Of a stretch of 64,000 bases of DNA, positions 9,615 to 17,783 are shown in pieces; the first letter of the stretch is position 1; each line of letters begins with the position of its first letter. The notes under the pieces are model-generated. The model ran no database searches. It had not been told where the DNA came from and saw only the letters and a program-made list of their open reading frames with translations. The position numbers and the translations under genes are program-made. The stretch is from Paracoccaceae bacterium (GTDB lineage: Bacteria; Pseudomonadota; Alphaproteobacteria; Rhodobacterales; Rhodobacteraceae), in the NCBI GenBank assembly GCA_902606585.1, contig CACLGX010000002.1, positions 84,241 to 148,240 of the forward strand, read 5' to 3'.

Positions 9615-10081
9615 GTGATAAAGTCTGTTCTTTTATTTGTCTTGGAAATATTTGTAGGTCACCGACATCCGAATGTATATTCAGAGAAAAGGCGAAAATT
9701 TCTAAACTTGATATTTTTTGTGACAGTGCCGGAACGGCTTCTTGGCATGTTGGATCTTTTACTTAAGAGCCCATGCAACTGGCAGCAAAGGACCGAGGGT
9801 TTGATATTTCCAAAGTAAGGTCTCGTCAAATTAAAATAGCTGATTTTAATGAATTTGATTTGCTCGTTGTTATGGATCAGGAAAACCGATCAAATTTACA
9901 AAATTTATGTCCAGAACAGTTAGAAAAAGTGTACCTTTTGACTGACTATTCGTTGGAAGATTTGGAGTATGATTATGTTCCTAACCCATATTACACGCGC
10001 ATTTTTAACCAAACGCTAGATATAATAGAAGCATCATTGAATGGCTTGGTCGAAAGTGTGAGGAATCATAATAATAAATAA
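9615..10081 (+). pseudogene. Broken low-molecular-weight protein tyrosine phosphatase
   Basis: The product would be a cytoplasmic LMW-PTP of about 155 residues, but the frame is broken. The first codons (GTG at 9615) read VIKSVLLFV in one frame; from 9638 the family continues in another as CLGNICRSPT (the C-x5-R active site), SAGTASWHVG and so on. A net loss of one base, or four, near 9638 explains this. In the second frame a TAA stop at 9764-9766 interrupts the gene just before EPMQLAAKDRG. Further on, the general acid motif DPYY reads NPYY (VPNPYYTR). Three independent lesions make loss of function very likely. A downstream ATG at 9773 could make only the C-terminal half. Confidence 0.85.
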
Positions 10082-10176
10082 AAACAAAGGTTTAACGTAT
10101 TTTACAGTATTTTTTCTTGCTCTTTTAAGTGAGCGAATTATTTACTAAGCATTATAGAAAGAAAAGGATCGCGCCA

Positions 10177-10578
10177 ATGCAAATCTTAACATTATATCTT
10201 TCGACGGCGGTCGTATTCTTGGCGCTTGATATCGTAATGCTTAAGCGCGTACTATACCCACTTTTCTCATCCAATCTAGGCGATTGGCTTTTAGAGGATC
10301 CTAGGATGGGACCAGCGGCAATATTTTACCTTTTTTATGTAGGTGGCGTCTTATTTTTTGCATCTTGGCCCGCATTCAGCTCAGGCAATCCTAACCAAGC
10401 ATTAATGGCCGGCGCATTACTTGGTGTGCTCGCTTATGGGACTTATGAGTTCACTAATTTTGCTACACTTCGTGCATGGTCGCCCACGATGGTTATGATT
10501 GATGTTACTTGGGGTGCAGTGTTAACAGGCGTTTCTGCTTGGGCAGGTGTCGTAATTACCCGCGCTGTTTTTGGTTGA
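10177..10578 (+). CDS. DUF2177 family membrane protein
   Basis: Small integral membrane protein of 133 residues with four predicted membrane segments: about residues 3-22, 45-62, 72-92 and 105-130. MQILTLYLSTAVVFLALD and the later GVLAYGTYEFTNFATLRAW and DVTWGAVLTG fit DUF2177, a family without a known function. The frame extends to 10129, but the ATG at 10177 follows an AAGGA site and matches family N-termini. It sits between the broken phosphatase and the inositol monophosphatase gene. Confidence 0.8.
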   Translation: MQILTLYLSTAVVFLALDIVMLKRVLYPLFSSNLGDWLLEDPRMGPAAIFYLFYVGGVLFFASWPAFSSGNPNQALMAGALLGVLAYGTYEFTNFATLRAWSPTMVMIDVTWGAVLTGVSAWAGVVITRAVFG

Positions 10579-10667
10579 TTAAAGCACTTTTAATCAGTTT
10601 ATAGTTCTATTGGCAATTAATGTTTAAAAAGTATAGACCGGCATGGTCTATATTGAGGAGACCTTAT

Positions 10668-11456
10668 ATGCCCGGTAGTGCAAACCTGAATATAATGTTA
10701 AAGACTGCTCGTAAAGCAGGGCGCTCATTATCAAAAGATTTTAAAGAAGTCGAAAACTTACAAGTATCTCGTAAAGGTGCTGGTGATTTCGTAAGCCGCG
10801 CGGACATTGCTGCTGAAAATATAATTCGTAATGAACTAATGGAAGCCCGACCAACTTATGGATGGGTTGGTGAAGAAAGTGACGAAGAGGAAGGAAAGGA
10901 TCCTACTCGCCGTTGGATCGTTGATCCGCTTGATGGGACCACAAATTTTTTACATGGTTTGCCTCACTGGGCGGTATCAATAGCCTTAGAACACAAGGGT
11001 GAAATTATTTCGGGAGTTATTTATGATCCTTGCAAAGACGAAATGTTCTTTGCAGAGAAAGGATTGGGTGCATGGATGAATGAAACTAGAATTCGGGTAT
11101 CAGCACGTCACAGCATAGCAGATAGCTTGTATGCGACAGGCATTCCATTCTCGGGAAGAATAGAAGATTTGCCAGAAACGATAAATGACCTCAAAAAATT
11201 AATGCCCAAATGCTCTGGAGTTCGCCGCTATGGCGCTGCTGCACTAGATTTGGCGTATGTTGCTGCTGGCCGATATGAAGGTTATTGGGAGCGTAATTTG
11301 AATAATTGGGATATTGCCGGTGGCGTTATTATTGCAAGAGAAGCTGGAGCCATGGTTGAGTCAATTTCCATAAATGGAGATCCGTTGACTGATGGAAATA
11401 TAATTGCCGCAACCGAAGTGCAGTTTAATAAATTCGCAAAAATTATACGGGAATAA
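10668..11456 (+). CDS. Inositol monophosphatase family protein (SuhB-like)
   Basis: Mg-dependent phosphatase for inositol-1-phosphate or related sugar phosphates; SuhB homologues also act in rRNA transcription antitermination. Seen: EESDEEEG (metal-binding Glu), WIVDPLDGTTNFLHGLP near residue 82, and the C-terminal NNWDIAGGVIIAREAGA. The longest frame begins at 10620, but the ATG at 10668 follows TGAGGAGACC and gives MPGSANLNIM, the usual start; 262 residues. Tail-to-tail with the rhomboid gene with no gap. Confidence 0.9.
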   Translation: MPGSANLNIMLKTARKAGRSLSKDFKEVENLQVSRKGAGDFVSRADIAAENIIRNELMEARPTYGWVGEESDEEEGKDPTRRWIVDPLDGTTNFLHGLPHWAVSIALEHKGEIISGVIYDPCKDEMFFAEKGLGAWMNETRIRVSARHSIADSLYATGIPFSGRIEDLPETINDLKKLMPKCSGVRRYGAAALDLAYVAAGRYEGYWERNLNNWDIAGGVIIAREAGAMVESISINGDPLTDGNIIAATEVQFNKFAKIIRE

Positions 11457-12197
11457 TCATCTTCTTACTTTTGGAATATTTGATCGTTTGAATGAATATG
11501 TCGCTTCCTTGTGATCCGGTGCACCATGGTTTTTTGACCAAAACTTGTTTCCACCCAATTTCTTCCAGGTCGTAAAGGTGGCAGCAACACCAAAAATAAA
11601 TCCACCTATATGAGCCCAATAAGCAACGCCGCTAACTGAAGCAGGCACTGCCATCCCATTGTAGAGTTGCAATACAAACCAAATACCCAAGACAACCCAC
11701 GCTCGGACTGGTATAATTTTAAAAATAATGACGAAGATAAATAAAATATCAATTCTAGCTTTTGGAAACAAAAGCAAATAGCCGCCCATCACTGCTGCCA
11801 CTGCGCCAGAAGCTCCTATGACTGGAACACTAGAGATGGGATCAGCTGCAAATTGCGCAAAGTTTGCAAATACTCCTGCAGACAGATAAAAAATTAGAAA
11901 CCAAAAATGTCCCATTTTATCTTCTAAATTGTCACCATAGATGTGAAGAAACAGCATATTTCCCAGCAAGTGCATAAAACTTCCATGAAAAAATATAGAG
12001 GTTAATAAACCTAGGTAGGCTTTTCCCTCATTTATATTTGCCGGTACAAGCGCCCAGTTTTGAAATAGAGGATTTATTTTACTGGGGTCTCCCAAGATGG
12101 GCCAATAGCTCACAAATATAAAAATGTTTATAAAAATTAACCCATAAGTTATATAGGGAAATCTTAGAGAGGGATTATGATCGCGTATTGGGAACAT
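11457..12197 (-). CDS. Rhomboid family intramembrane serine protease
   Basis: Membrane protease with six hydrophobic segments over 246 residues. The catalytic Ser sits in GASGAVAAVMGGYL (GxSG) near residue 129, and the His in the C-terminal HIGGFIFGV. HLLGNMLFLHIYGDNLED is the conserved stretch after the first luminal loop (HxxxN). The N-terminus MFPIRDHNPS is typical of the alphaproteobacterial branch. The substrate is unknown. Its stop codon directly abuts that of the phosphatase gene. Confidence 0.88.
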   Translation of the reverse strand: MFPIRDHNPSLRFPYITYGLIFINIFIFVSYWPILGDPSKINPLFQNWALVPANINEGKAYLGLLTSIFFHGSFMHLLGNMLFLHIYGDNLEDKMGHFWFLIFYLSAGVFANFAQFAADPISSVPVIGASGAVAAVMGGYLLLFPKARIDILFIFVIIFKIIPVRAWVVLGIWFVLQLYNGMAVPASVSGVAYWAHIGGFIFGVAATFTTWKKLGGNKFWSKNHGAPDHKEATYSFKRSNIPKVRR

Positions 12198-12367
12198 ATA
12201 CCTGGGTTTATTCTTTCAATAATGGGAGTCAAGTTGAATCCAAGTGAGTTATTTCAAATTTTTTAAGTAATCCAGAAATGAAAAGCTAAGAAATTTTTCA
12301 TAAATTTGGTATGAGCTATTCTTTATACTAGACACTCCGAACAATATAAGTAATCTCGGCCCACCTG

Positions 12368-12451
12368 GCCCGTGTGATGGAATGGTAGACATAACAGACT
12401 TAAAATCTGTGGCCTTCGGGCGTGGCGGTTCGAGTCCGCCCACGGGTACCA
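12368..12451 (+). tRNA. tRNA-Leu (anticodon UAA)
   Basis: An 84-base tRNA including an encoded CCA. The acceptor stem pairs GCCCGTG (12368) with CACGGGT (12441), with a G-U at the end. The anticodon stem ACAGA/TCTGT encloses TAA at 12401-12403. A short variable arm GGCCTTCGGGCG and the T arm GCGGTTCGAGTCCGC follow. It reads UUA and UUG leucine codons. A TATACT at 12324-12329 could be its -10 box; I see no good -35. Confidence 0.93.
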
Positions 12452-12553
12452 GGTGAATTAATTAATAACTGATATTCAAATTACTGAAAGAGAAACTAAA
12501 GCCTGTTATTGGTAGCAGATATTAAAAAAGCGTTAAGTCCCAGTGGAGAAAAA

Positions 12554-14401
12554 ATGAAGAATTCAAATACAGTTTTGATAGACAAAAATCCTGGTCGGAA
12601 TTCTCAAACTTACGGTATTGCAAGGGAATTAGGTACTGATTTGGGGCTCATTCACGAACCATCCGTCGGGGTGGTTGGGAATAAGGGTGACTCTCAATGT
12701 TATATTGGTGTTTCACAAAAGGTTGAGATTATTCATGATGCTCTTAAAGATAAGGTGGGCAGTAAACCTGGGCAATTACCAATGAGACTGATCCAACCAG
12801 AGTTTACTGTTGCTACATCTGATGGGATTAGGAATGGCACAAAAGAGATGCGATATTCCTTAATTGGCAGAGAAGTTACAAACGATAGTTTATCAGAGCA
12901 TCTCAGCGCTACTGGACTTGAGGGCGTTATTGCAGTTGTTGCATGTGATAAGCCGCCTGTAGGTACTCTAGCTGCTATTTTAGAACATAATAGACCTGCA
13001 ATTTTAATGTCTGATGGTTCCATTAGACCTGGTATTGACTCGGAAACTGGGGAAAGTATCGACTTAATTACAGCCTACCAAATGGCTGGCAGCGATGATG
13101 AAAAATTAAAGAGTAGAATTGCAAAAGAAGCTTGTCCTGGTTATGGAAGTTGTGGCGGTATGTTTACTTACAACACTATGCAAACTTTTATTGGTGTTGT
13201 TGGAATGCAGCCGTTGCATATGATCTCACCTGCATCTGAAGATGAAAGGCGCGTTGAAGAATTTCCCTCTGAATTGGTGGACTATTTAGCTAACCTGATT
13301 GATAAAAACATAACACCTAGAGATATCGTTACTAGAGAGTCTTTAAGAAATGCAATTATTGTAGCTATGGCTGTTGGTGGCTCAACTAATGTCTTATTGC
13401 ATGCTCCTGAATTAGCAAGAGCAGCTGGATATAAAGACTTTGCCAATGAAATAATGAGCCCCGAAGAGTTTAATAATTTGTCTAGAAATGTTATTCCGGT
13501 TGTCATAGATGCTCGGCCTTTTGGACAATATTCGATGGTGGATATTGATGCCAAAGGCGGTATGCAAGTGATAGTTAAAGAACTCTTGGAAGCTGGATTG
13601 TTAAATGGTGATACATTGACTTGCACAGGAGAGACCCTGTCTGAACAAGTCGAACGACTGAACCCTCCTAAACCGGATGAGGATGTCATTTATACTGTTC
13701 AAAGCCCATATAAAGATACGGGTGGATTGCGTGTTTTAGGTGGAAATTTGTCACCTGAGTTCAGCGCTGTGCTTAAGTTAGCTGGTGTTGAAGGTGGACT
13801 GGAAAATAACATATTTAAAGGTAAGGCTAAGGTTTTTGATGGAGAGCAGGAGCTATTAAAGGCATTAGATTCTCAGGCTAACATGTTCGAAAACTTTGAT
13901 ATGATAGTGGTACGTTACGAGGGGCCGTTTGGTGCGCCAGGTATGCCTGAAATGCTAGACTCTACCTCTCGAATTACTGCGTTATGTCGTGAAAAAAATA
14001 TTGTAGTTGGCCTCATGACGGATGGCAGGTTTTCTGGTGGGTCGGTCGGTTTGGTTATTGGTCATGTTGGTCCCGAAGCGGCTGCGGGTGGTGCTATTGC
14101 TTTAATCAAATCCGGTGATGAAATAGTTGTCGATTTGAACAAAAATGAGTTGAATTGTACGCAACTTCAGGATGAAACAATAAGACTTGAGCGTGAGACA
14201 CTTTGGAATGATCTTGTTTCAGATAATGGTGGTATGCACCCTTCGGTTGGAGACGCTGATACTAGATTACTTAATCGGATGCGTAATTCGGCAGTTTCTG
14301 CGGTTTATGGAGCTGGTATGCATCCAAACAGGTCTCTATGGGTTCGTGATCCTCGGAAACCTCAGAAATCAAATTTTGAACCGTCTAATAAATTTAGATA
14401 A
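12554..14401 (+). CDS. Divergent IlvD/Edd family dehydratase
   Basis: Iron-sulfur dehydratase of the IlvD/Edd family, 615 residues. Candidate cluster cysteines are in VVACDKPPVGTL and GYGSCGGMFTYNTM, and MTDGRFSGG near the C-terminus is conserved. The N-terminal part departs from typical dihydroxy-acid dehydratase: instead of the usual NS...PCNxH or PGH segment it has GVVGNKGDSQCYIGV, whose Cys may be the remaining ligand. It could be a second dihydroxy-acid dehydratase or a sugar-acid dehydratase; sequence alone does not decide. The frame extends to a TTG at 12509, but the ATG at 12554 follows GTGGAGAAAA. No branched-chain amino acid gene lies nearby. Confidence 0.8.
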   Translation: MKNSNTVLIDKNPGRNSQTYGIARELGTDLGLIHEPSVGVVGNKGDSQCYIGVSQKVEIIHDALKDKVGSKPGQLPMRLIQPEFTVATSDGIRNGTKEMRYSLIGREVTNDSLSEHLSATGLEGVIAVVACDKPPVGTLAAILEHNRPAILMSDGSIRPGIDSETGESIDLITAYQMAGSDDEKLKSRIAKEACPGYGSCGGMFTYNTMQTFIGVVGMQPLHMISPASEDERRVEEFPSELVDYLANLIDKNITPRDIVTRESLRNAIIVAMAVGGSTNVLLHAPELARAAGYKDFANEIMSPEEFNNLSRNVIPVVIDARPFGQYSMVDIDAKGGMQVIVKELLEAGLLNGDTLTCTGETLSEQVERLNPPKPDEDVIYTVQSPYKDTGGLRVLGGNLSPEFSAVLKLAGVEGGLENNIFKGKAKVFDGEQELLKALDSQANMFENFDMIVVRYEGPFGAPGMPEMLDSTSRITALCREKNIVVGLMTDGRFSGGSVGLVIGHVGPEAAAGGAIALIKSGDEIVVDLNKNELNCTQLQDETIRLERETLWNDLVSDNGGMHPSVGDADTRLLNRMRNSAVSAVYGAGMHPNRSLWVRDPRKPQKSNFEPSNKFR

Positions 14402-14406
14402 GTTTT

Positions 14407-14931
14407 TTAGTTCTGTAAAAGTCTATCGCTAAATTCTTCGACAGACTTCCAATTTGTAAATTCAAAGCTTCCAGAAGTGTCTGTGGGCCCTTTTGTTATA
14501 AACATTATGAGCCTTATCATTTGTTTGTCAGTGAATTTGTAAGAAGGGTAATCAATTTTTCCTGCAAATACACCGAGCAAGTTAGGTTGCCAGTTTGTTA
14601 ATTGAAGAAATTTTTTCATATAGGGATTAGTATCAGGGGTGTTTTTTCCTTCTTTTCGGGCAACTACATTGACTGAAAAAAATGCTGTGAACTTTTCTTT
14701 TAATATTTGAATATTTTCTTCAATGAATTTGAAAAGTTTTGGACTGTGCTTGCCGTATCTTATACTAGCGCCGATAATAATTTTATTATAAAAGCTGAGC
14801 TCTACTTGATCTATGTCGTCGATTGAGAACAAATCTATATCAATTTTGGCTTTAAGCTTTTGAACCAAAAATTCGCAAATTCGTTTTGTTTGCCCATCTG
14901 TCGTTGAATAAATTATTACAGCTTTTTGCAT
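14407..14931 (-). CDS. hemG: HemG-type protoporphyrinogen IX oxidase
   Basis: Flavodoxin-like, quinone-dependent enzyme that makes protoporphyrin IX in heme synthesis. Seen: the flavodoxin phosphate loop YSTTDGQTKRI at residue 9, IIIGASIRYGKHS, then the long-chain insert diagnostic of HemG, FSVNVVARKEGKNTPDTNPY, and MIRLIMFITKGPTDT near the C-terminus. At 174 residues it is close to E. coli HemG (181). HemG is mainly gammaproteobacterial; alphaproteobacteria usually use HemJ or HemY, so acquisition by transfer is a fair inference. The start is uncertain: ATG at 14931 has no clear ribosome binding site, and TTG/GTG codons lie just upstream. Confidence 0.88.
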   Translation of the reverse strand: MQKAVIIYSTTDGQTKRICEFLVQKLKAKIDIDLFSIDDIDQVELSFYNKIIIGASIRYGKHSPKLFKFIEENIQILKEKFTAFFSVNVVARKEGKNTPDTNPYMKKFLQLTNWQPNLLGVFAGKIDYPSYKFTDKQMIRLIMFITKGPTDTSGSFEFTNWKSVEEFSDRLLQN

Positions 14932-15232
14932 TTCTAGCACCAATCTTATATTTTACTGACTTTACTGAATTTTTGTTAGAGTTTAAATCACTTAGTTTTG
15001 ATTCACTATTATCTGTATTATTTGAAAAATTTAAAACCACGCAATTTCTAGTGACTGAGCTTTATTAAAAAATTTTTGCTCAACTAATTTAAAAAGACGC
15101 AGCTACATGGCAAAAAGATAGCAAAATTTTTAACTATAATTAGAAAGTTATATAGTTTTTTCTCTCACGCAGAATAGTCTTGATATACGTTTAAACAGTA
15201 CCATTTCTTTTGTTAGAGAAATTGGAGTTTGA
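14932..15232. other. Divergent intergenic region between hemG and photolyase gene
   Basis: About 300 very AT-rich bases between two divergent genes. Short frames on both strands here are low-complexity and lack ribosome binding sites, so I do not call them genes. Promoters for both flanking genes must lie here. The photolyase gene has a clear GGAG site at 15224-15227. I cannot point to a convincing -35/-10 pair or operator. Confidence 0.5.
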
Positions 15233-16729
15233 ATGGTGAACAACACTTTTTTGTTGCTTGGTAATCAGCTTTTTGATCCCCAAATATTAAAGGATCGGGG
15301 CTGCAAGCGGGTGTTTATGGCTGAAGATTATGGTCTCTGTACTTATGAGAAGCATCATAAACTCAAAATTTATTTATATTTATGCGCCATGCGCGAATAC
15401 AAAGACGAGTTACAACGGAATGGTATTCAAGTGGACTATTTCTCCCTAGACGAACGTTCGGATAAAAAAACGTACATAGAGTTTTTCCTCGAATTTTCAC
15501 ATGAGCAAAAAATTGATAAAGTAAATATTTTTGAAATTGAAAATAAATTTTTTGAAAAAAAAGTTTTATCATCTTTGAAAAAGGCTGGGATAGAATATGA
15601 AATCTCTGAAACTCCAATGTTTTTATTTTCTCGGAAAGAATTCGGTTCGCTCTATGGTAAAAATAAATCATTCAGACTGGGTAATTTTTACAAAGTAGGC
15701 CGTAAGAAATTTAATATCCTAGTTAATGGTGAAGGAAACCCTTTAGGTGATCGTTGGTCATTTGACGAAGAAAATAGGAAAAAAATACCCGCTAAAACGC
15801 ATATCCCTGAATTACCTAAATTTAACTTGTCAAAGTATCATGACGCAGTCGCATCTATAGTTGAAAAACTTTTCTTGGAGCATCCAGGAAATGCTAAAAA
15901 TGTATGGTTTCCTGTAACGCGTTCTGAAGCTTTAGATCTATTGGATGATTTTTTAATTCAAAGATTTGAAAACTTTGGTGCATATGAAGATGCTATGCTC
16001 AAGGGCCGCAATTTTTTATTTCACAGTTGTATATCTGCAATGCTAAATATCGGACTAATTACTCCAGATATAGTAATTGAAAAGGCGTTAAATTTATTCA
16101 AAAAAAACAAAGCTCCTTTGAATTCAATAGAGGGTTTTATAAGGCAAATTTTAGGCTGGCGCGAGTTTATACGAGGTATTTATCAACTCAGAGGTTCAAA
16201 GCAGAAAAATTCAAATTTTTGGGGCCATCAAAGGAAACTAAGCCAAAGTTGGTACGATGGTTCAACCGGTTTATTGCCTCTTGATGATTGTATTAAATCT
16301 GCTGTTAAAGATGGATATAGCCATCACATACCAAGGCTTATGGTAATTTGTAATTTGATGAATATGTGTGAAATTGATCCAAAATTGATCTATAAATGGT
16401 TTATGGAGATGTATATTGATGCGTCTGATTGGGTCATGATCCCTAATGTTTTTGGAATGGCGACGTACTCTGATGGTGGGTTAATGTCGACGAAACCATA
16501 TACTTGTAGCTCCAATTATATTTTAAAAATGAGTAACTATGAGAAGGGCGCTTGGTGTGACGTAATTGATGGTCTTTATTGGAGATTCGTTCAAAAAAAC
16601 ATTAGTTTTTATTCTTCAAATCCACGCTTATCTTTTCAAACTAGAGTACTAAGCAGAATGAGTAAGGAAAGGAAAGTTTTAATTTTTAAAAAAGCTGAAG
16701 AATTTTTAGAAACTCATACCCAAGCGTAG
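15233..16729 (+). CDS. Photolyase-related protein of the bacterial FeS class, with cluster cysteines missing
   Basis: Flavoprotein of the FeS bacterial cryptochrome/photolyase class, whose model Agrobacterium PhrB repairs (6-4) photoproducts in light. N-terminal antenna domain LLLGNQLFDP; FAD domain with LNSIEGFIRQILGWREFIRG (residues 296-315), HHIPRLMVICN (364-374) keeping the paired His of the active site, and GMATYSDGGLMSTKPY. In PhrB four Cys bind [4Fe-4S]. By recalled alignment, the first is Pro349 here, the YCxxC pair is absent because MSNYEKGAWCDVIDGLYW (433-450) is about ten residues shorter, and only Cys442 remains. So this protein probably has no cluster. Length 498, close to PhrB. 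Confidence 0.85.
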   Translation: MVNNTFLLLGNQLFDPQILKDRGCKRVFMAEDYGLCTYEKHHKLKIYLYLCAMREYKDELQRNGIQVDYFSLDERSDKKTYIEFFLEFSHEQKIDKVNIFEIENKFFEKKVLSSLKKAGIEYEISETPMFLFSRKEFGSLYGKNKSFRLGNFYKVGRKKFNILVNGEGNPLGDRWSFDEENRKKIPAKTHIPELPKFNLSKYHDAVASIVEKLFLEHPGNAKNVWFPVTRSEALDLLDDFLIQRFENFGAYEDAMLKGRNFLFHSCISAMLNIGLITPDIVIEKALNLFKKNKAPLNSIEGFIRQILGWREFIRGIYQLRGSKQKNSNFWGHQRKLSQSWYDGSTGLLPLDDCIKSAVKDGYSHHIPRLMVICNLMNMCEIDPKLIYKWFMEMYIDASDWVMIPNVFGMATYSDGGLMSTKPYTCSSNYILKMSNYEKGAWCDVIDGLYWRFVQKNISFYSSNPRLSFQTRVLSRMSKERKVLIFKKAEEFLETHTQA

Positions 16730-16795
16730 ATATAAATTAAGGCGTATAAGAAAAATTTGGCAAAACTTATTTATCAATTAGCATCTGCTGAGCCA

Positions 16796-17695
16796 TTATC
16801 CACTGAGGTTCTCTAACTTAATCTGTCTGATGGCCGACCTGAGATTTTGATCCTCACTCTCAAGAATATTTTGAGCATTCATTATAGATTTTGCTCCTGA
16901 AATTAGTAAGATAGCAAGTTTAACTGCGCCATTAGCTTCTGTCAGAGCGTCTTTTGCCATTTTTGTATTGCAGCCAGTTATGTTCATCACAATTTTTTCT
17001 GATCTCTTAAACAACTTCGCATTATTTGCAGTGAGGTTGACCATTTGACCGTCCATTACATGACCTAGCAATATGCCCATGTAAGTAGACATCGTGTTTA
17101 GAGCTATTTTCTGTGCTGTACCCGCGCCCAATCGTGTTGAACCAGCTACTACTTCAGGAGGAGTTGGTAGTAAGACTGGTATATCAGAACCTACAAGAAG
17201 TTCCGTATCTGGATTATTTGCTATTCCAATTGTTGTGGCCCCCACCTTTTTGGCTATTTTCATAATCACTGAAGGGTAGGTAGTATTTCCACTTGCTGCC
17301 AAACAAATCACGCAATCTCCGGGTTCAATAATTTCGGCATCAGATATCGCAGCTGATTTATTATCCTCCATGTTACCTTTTGGTTGTGACATATCTTGAA
17401 GTCCACCCGCCCTTAATATCTTAATTTGTGAAATTGGGATGCCAAATGTCGGTGTAAGTTCTAAGCCATCTGCCATACCCTGAAGTCCCGAACTACCCGC
17501 TGCGGCATAAACTAATTTATTCCCCATTAAGACTGTGTCTGCCATTGCTTTTGCTCCGGCTTCAAGGGAAGCCATTGACTTCTTTATGGATCTAGCAGCT
17601 TCGATCTGACCTTCGTAAAGGATAGTCAGTATTTCTAAATCACTTTTTTTGTCGAGGCCTATAGCTTCAGGATGTAATTTCTCGGTAGTTTGCAT
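16796..17695 (-). CDS. murQ: N-acetylmuramic acid 6-phosphate etherase
   Basis: Cleaves the lactyl ether of MurNAc-6-P to give GlcNAc-6-P and D-lactate in peptidoglycan recycling. A SIS domain is visible: YAAAGSSGLQGMADGLELTPTFG near residue 65, with the Glu of the active site, then KGNMEDNKSAA, ICLAASGNTTYPSV and AGSTRLGAGTAQKIALN near 185. At 299 residues it is complete. It is divergent from nagA, with 88 bases between starts, and anmK is close by, so the three form a recycling cluster. Confidence 0.95.
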   Translation of the reverse strand: MQTTEKLHPEAIGLDKKSDLEILTILYEGQIEAARSIKKSMASLEAGAKAMADTVLMGNKLVYAAAGSSGLQGMADGLELTPTFGIPISQIKILRAGGLQDMSQPKGNMEDNKSAAISDAEIIEPGDCVICLAASGNTTYPSVIMKIAKKVGATTIGIANNPDTELLVGSDIPVLLPTPPEVVAGSTRLGAGTAQKIALNTMSTYMGILLGHVMDGQMVNLTANNAKLFKRSEKIVMNITGCNTKMAKDALTEANGAVKLAILLISGAKSIMNAQNILESEDQNLRSAIRQIKLENLSG

Positions 17696-17759
17696 AGTAT
17701 ATTTTGTTTAATTAGAGCTAATCGTTGTTTTATGTTAGAAGCCTAATGTATAACCCGTC

Positions 17760-17783
17760 AAACCTTAAGGTTTAGATTAAACC
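17760..17783 (+). promoter_or_regulatory. Overlapping palindromes abutting the nagA start codon
   Basis: AAACCTTAAGGTTT at 17760-17773 is a perfect 14-base palindrome. It overlaps GGTTTA-GAT-TAAACC at 17769-17783, whose last base directly precedes the nagA ATG. Either could be an operator in the murQ/nagA divergent region, or the second could fold in mRNA and mask the start. The only purine-rich ribosome binding site candidate, AAGG at 17767-17770, lies inside. Confidence 0.45.

Noticed and set aside
9615-9818. 67-residue open frame as a separate gene
   Set aside because: Only its first nine codons carry phosphatase homology; the rest is the wrong frame of the broken LMW-PTP.
12249-12443. 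Open frame on the minus strand over the tRNA
   Set aside because: It is the antisense of tRNA-Leu; its protein begins MGGLEPPRPKATDFKS, a well-known false translation of tRNA genes.
14852-15068. Short open frames on both strands between hemG and the photolyase gene
   Set aside because: They overlap hemG, have no ribosome binding site and a low-complexity content typical of AT-rich DNA.
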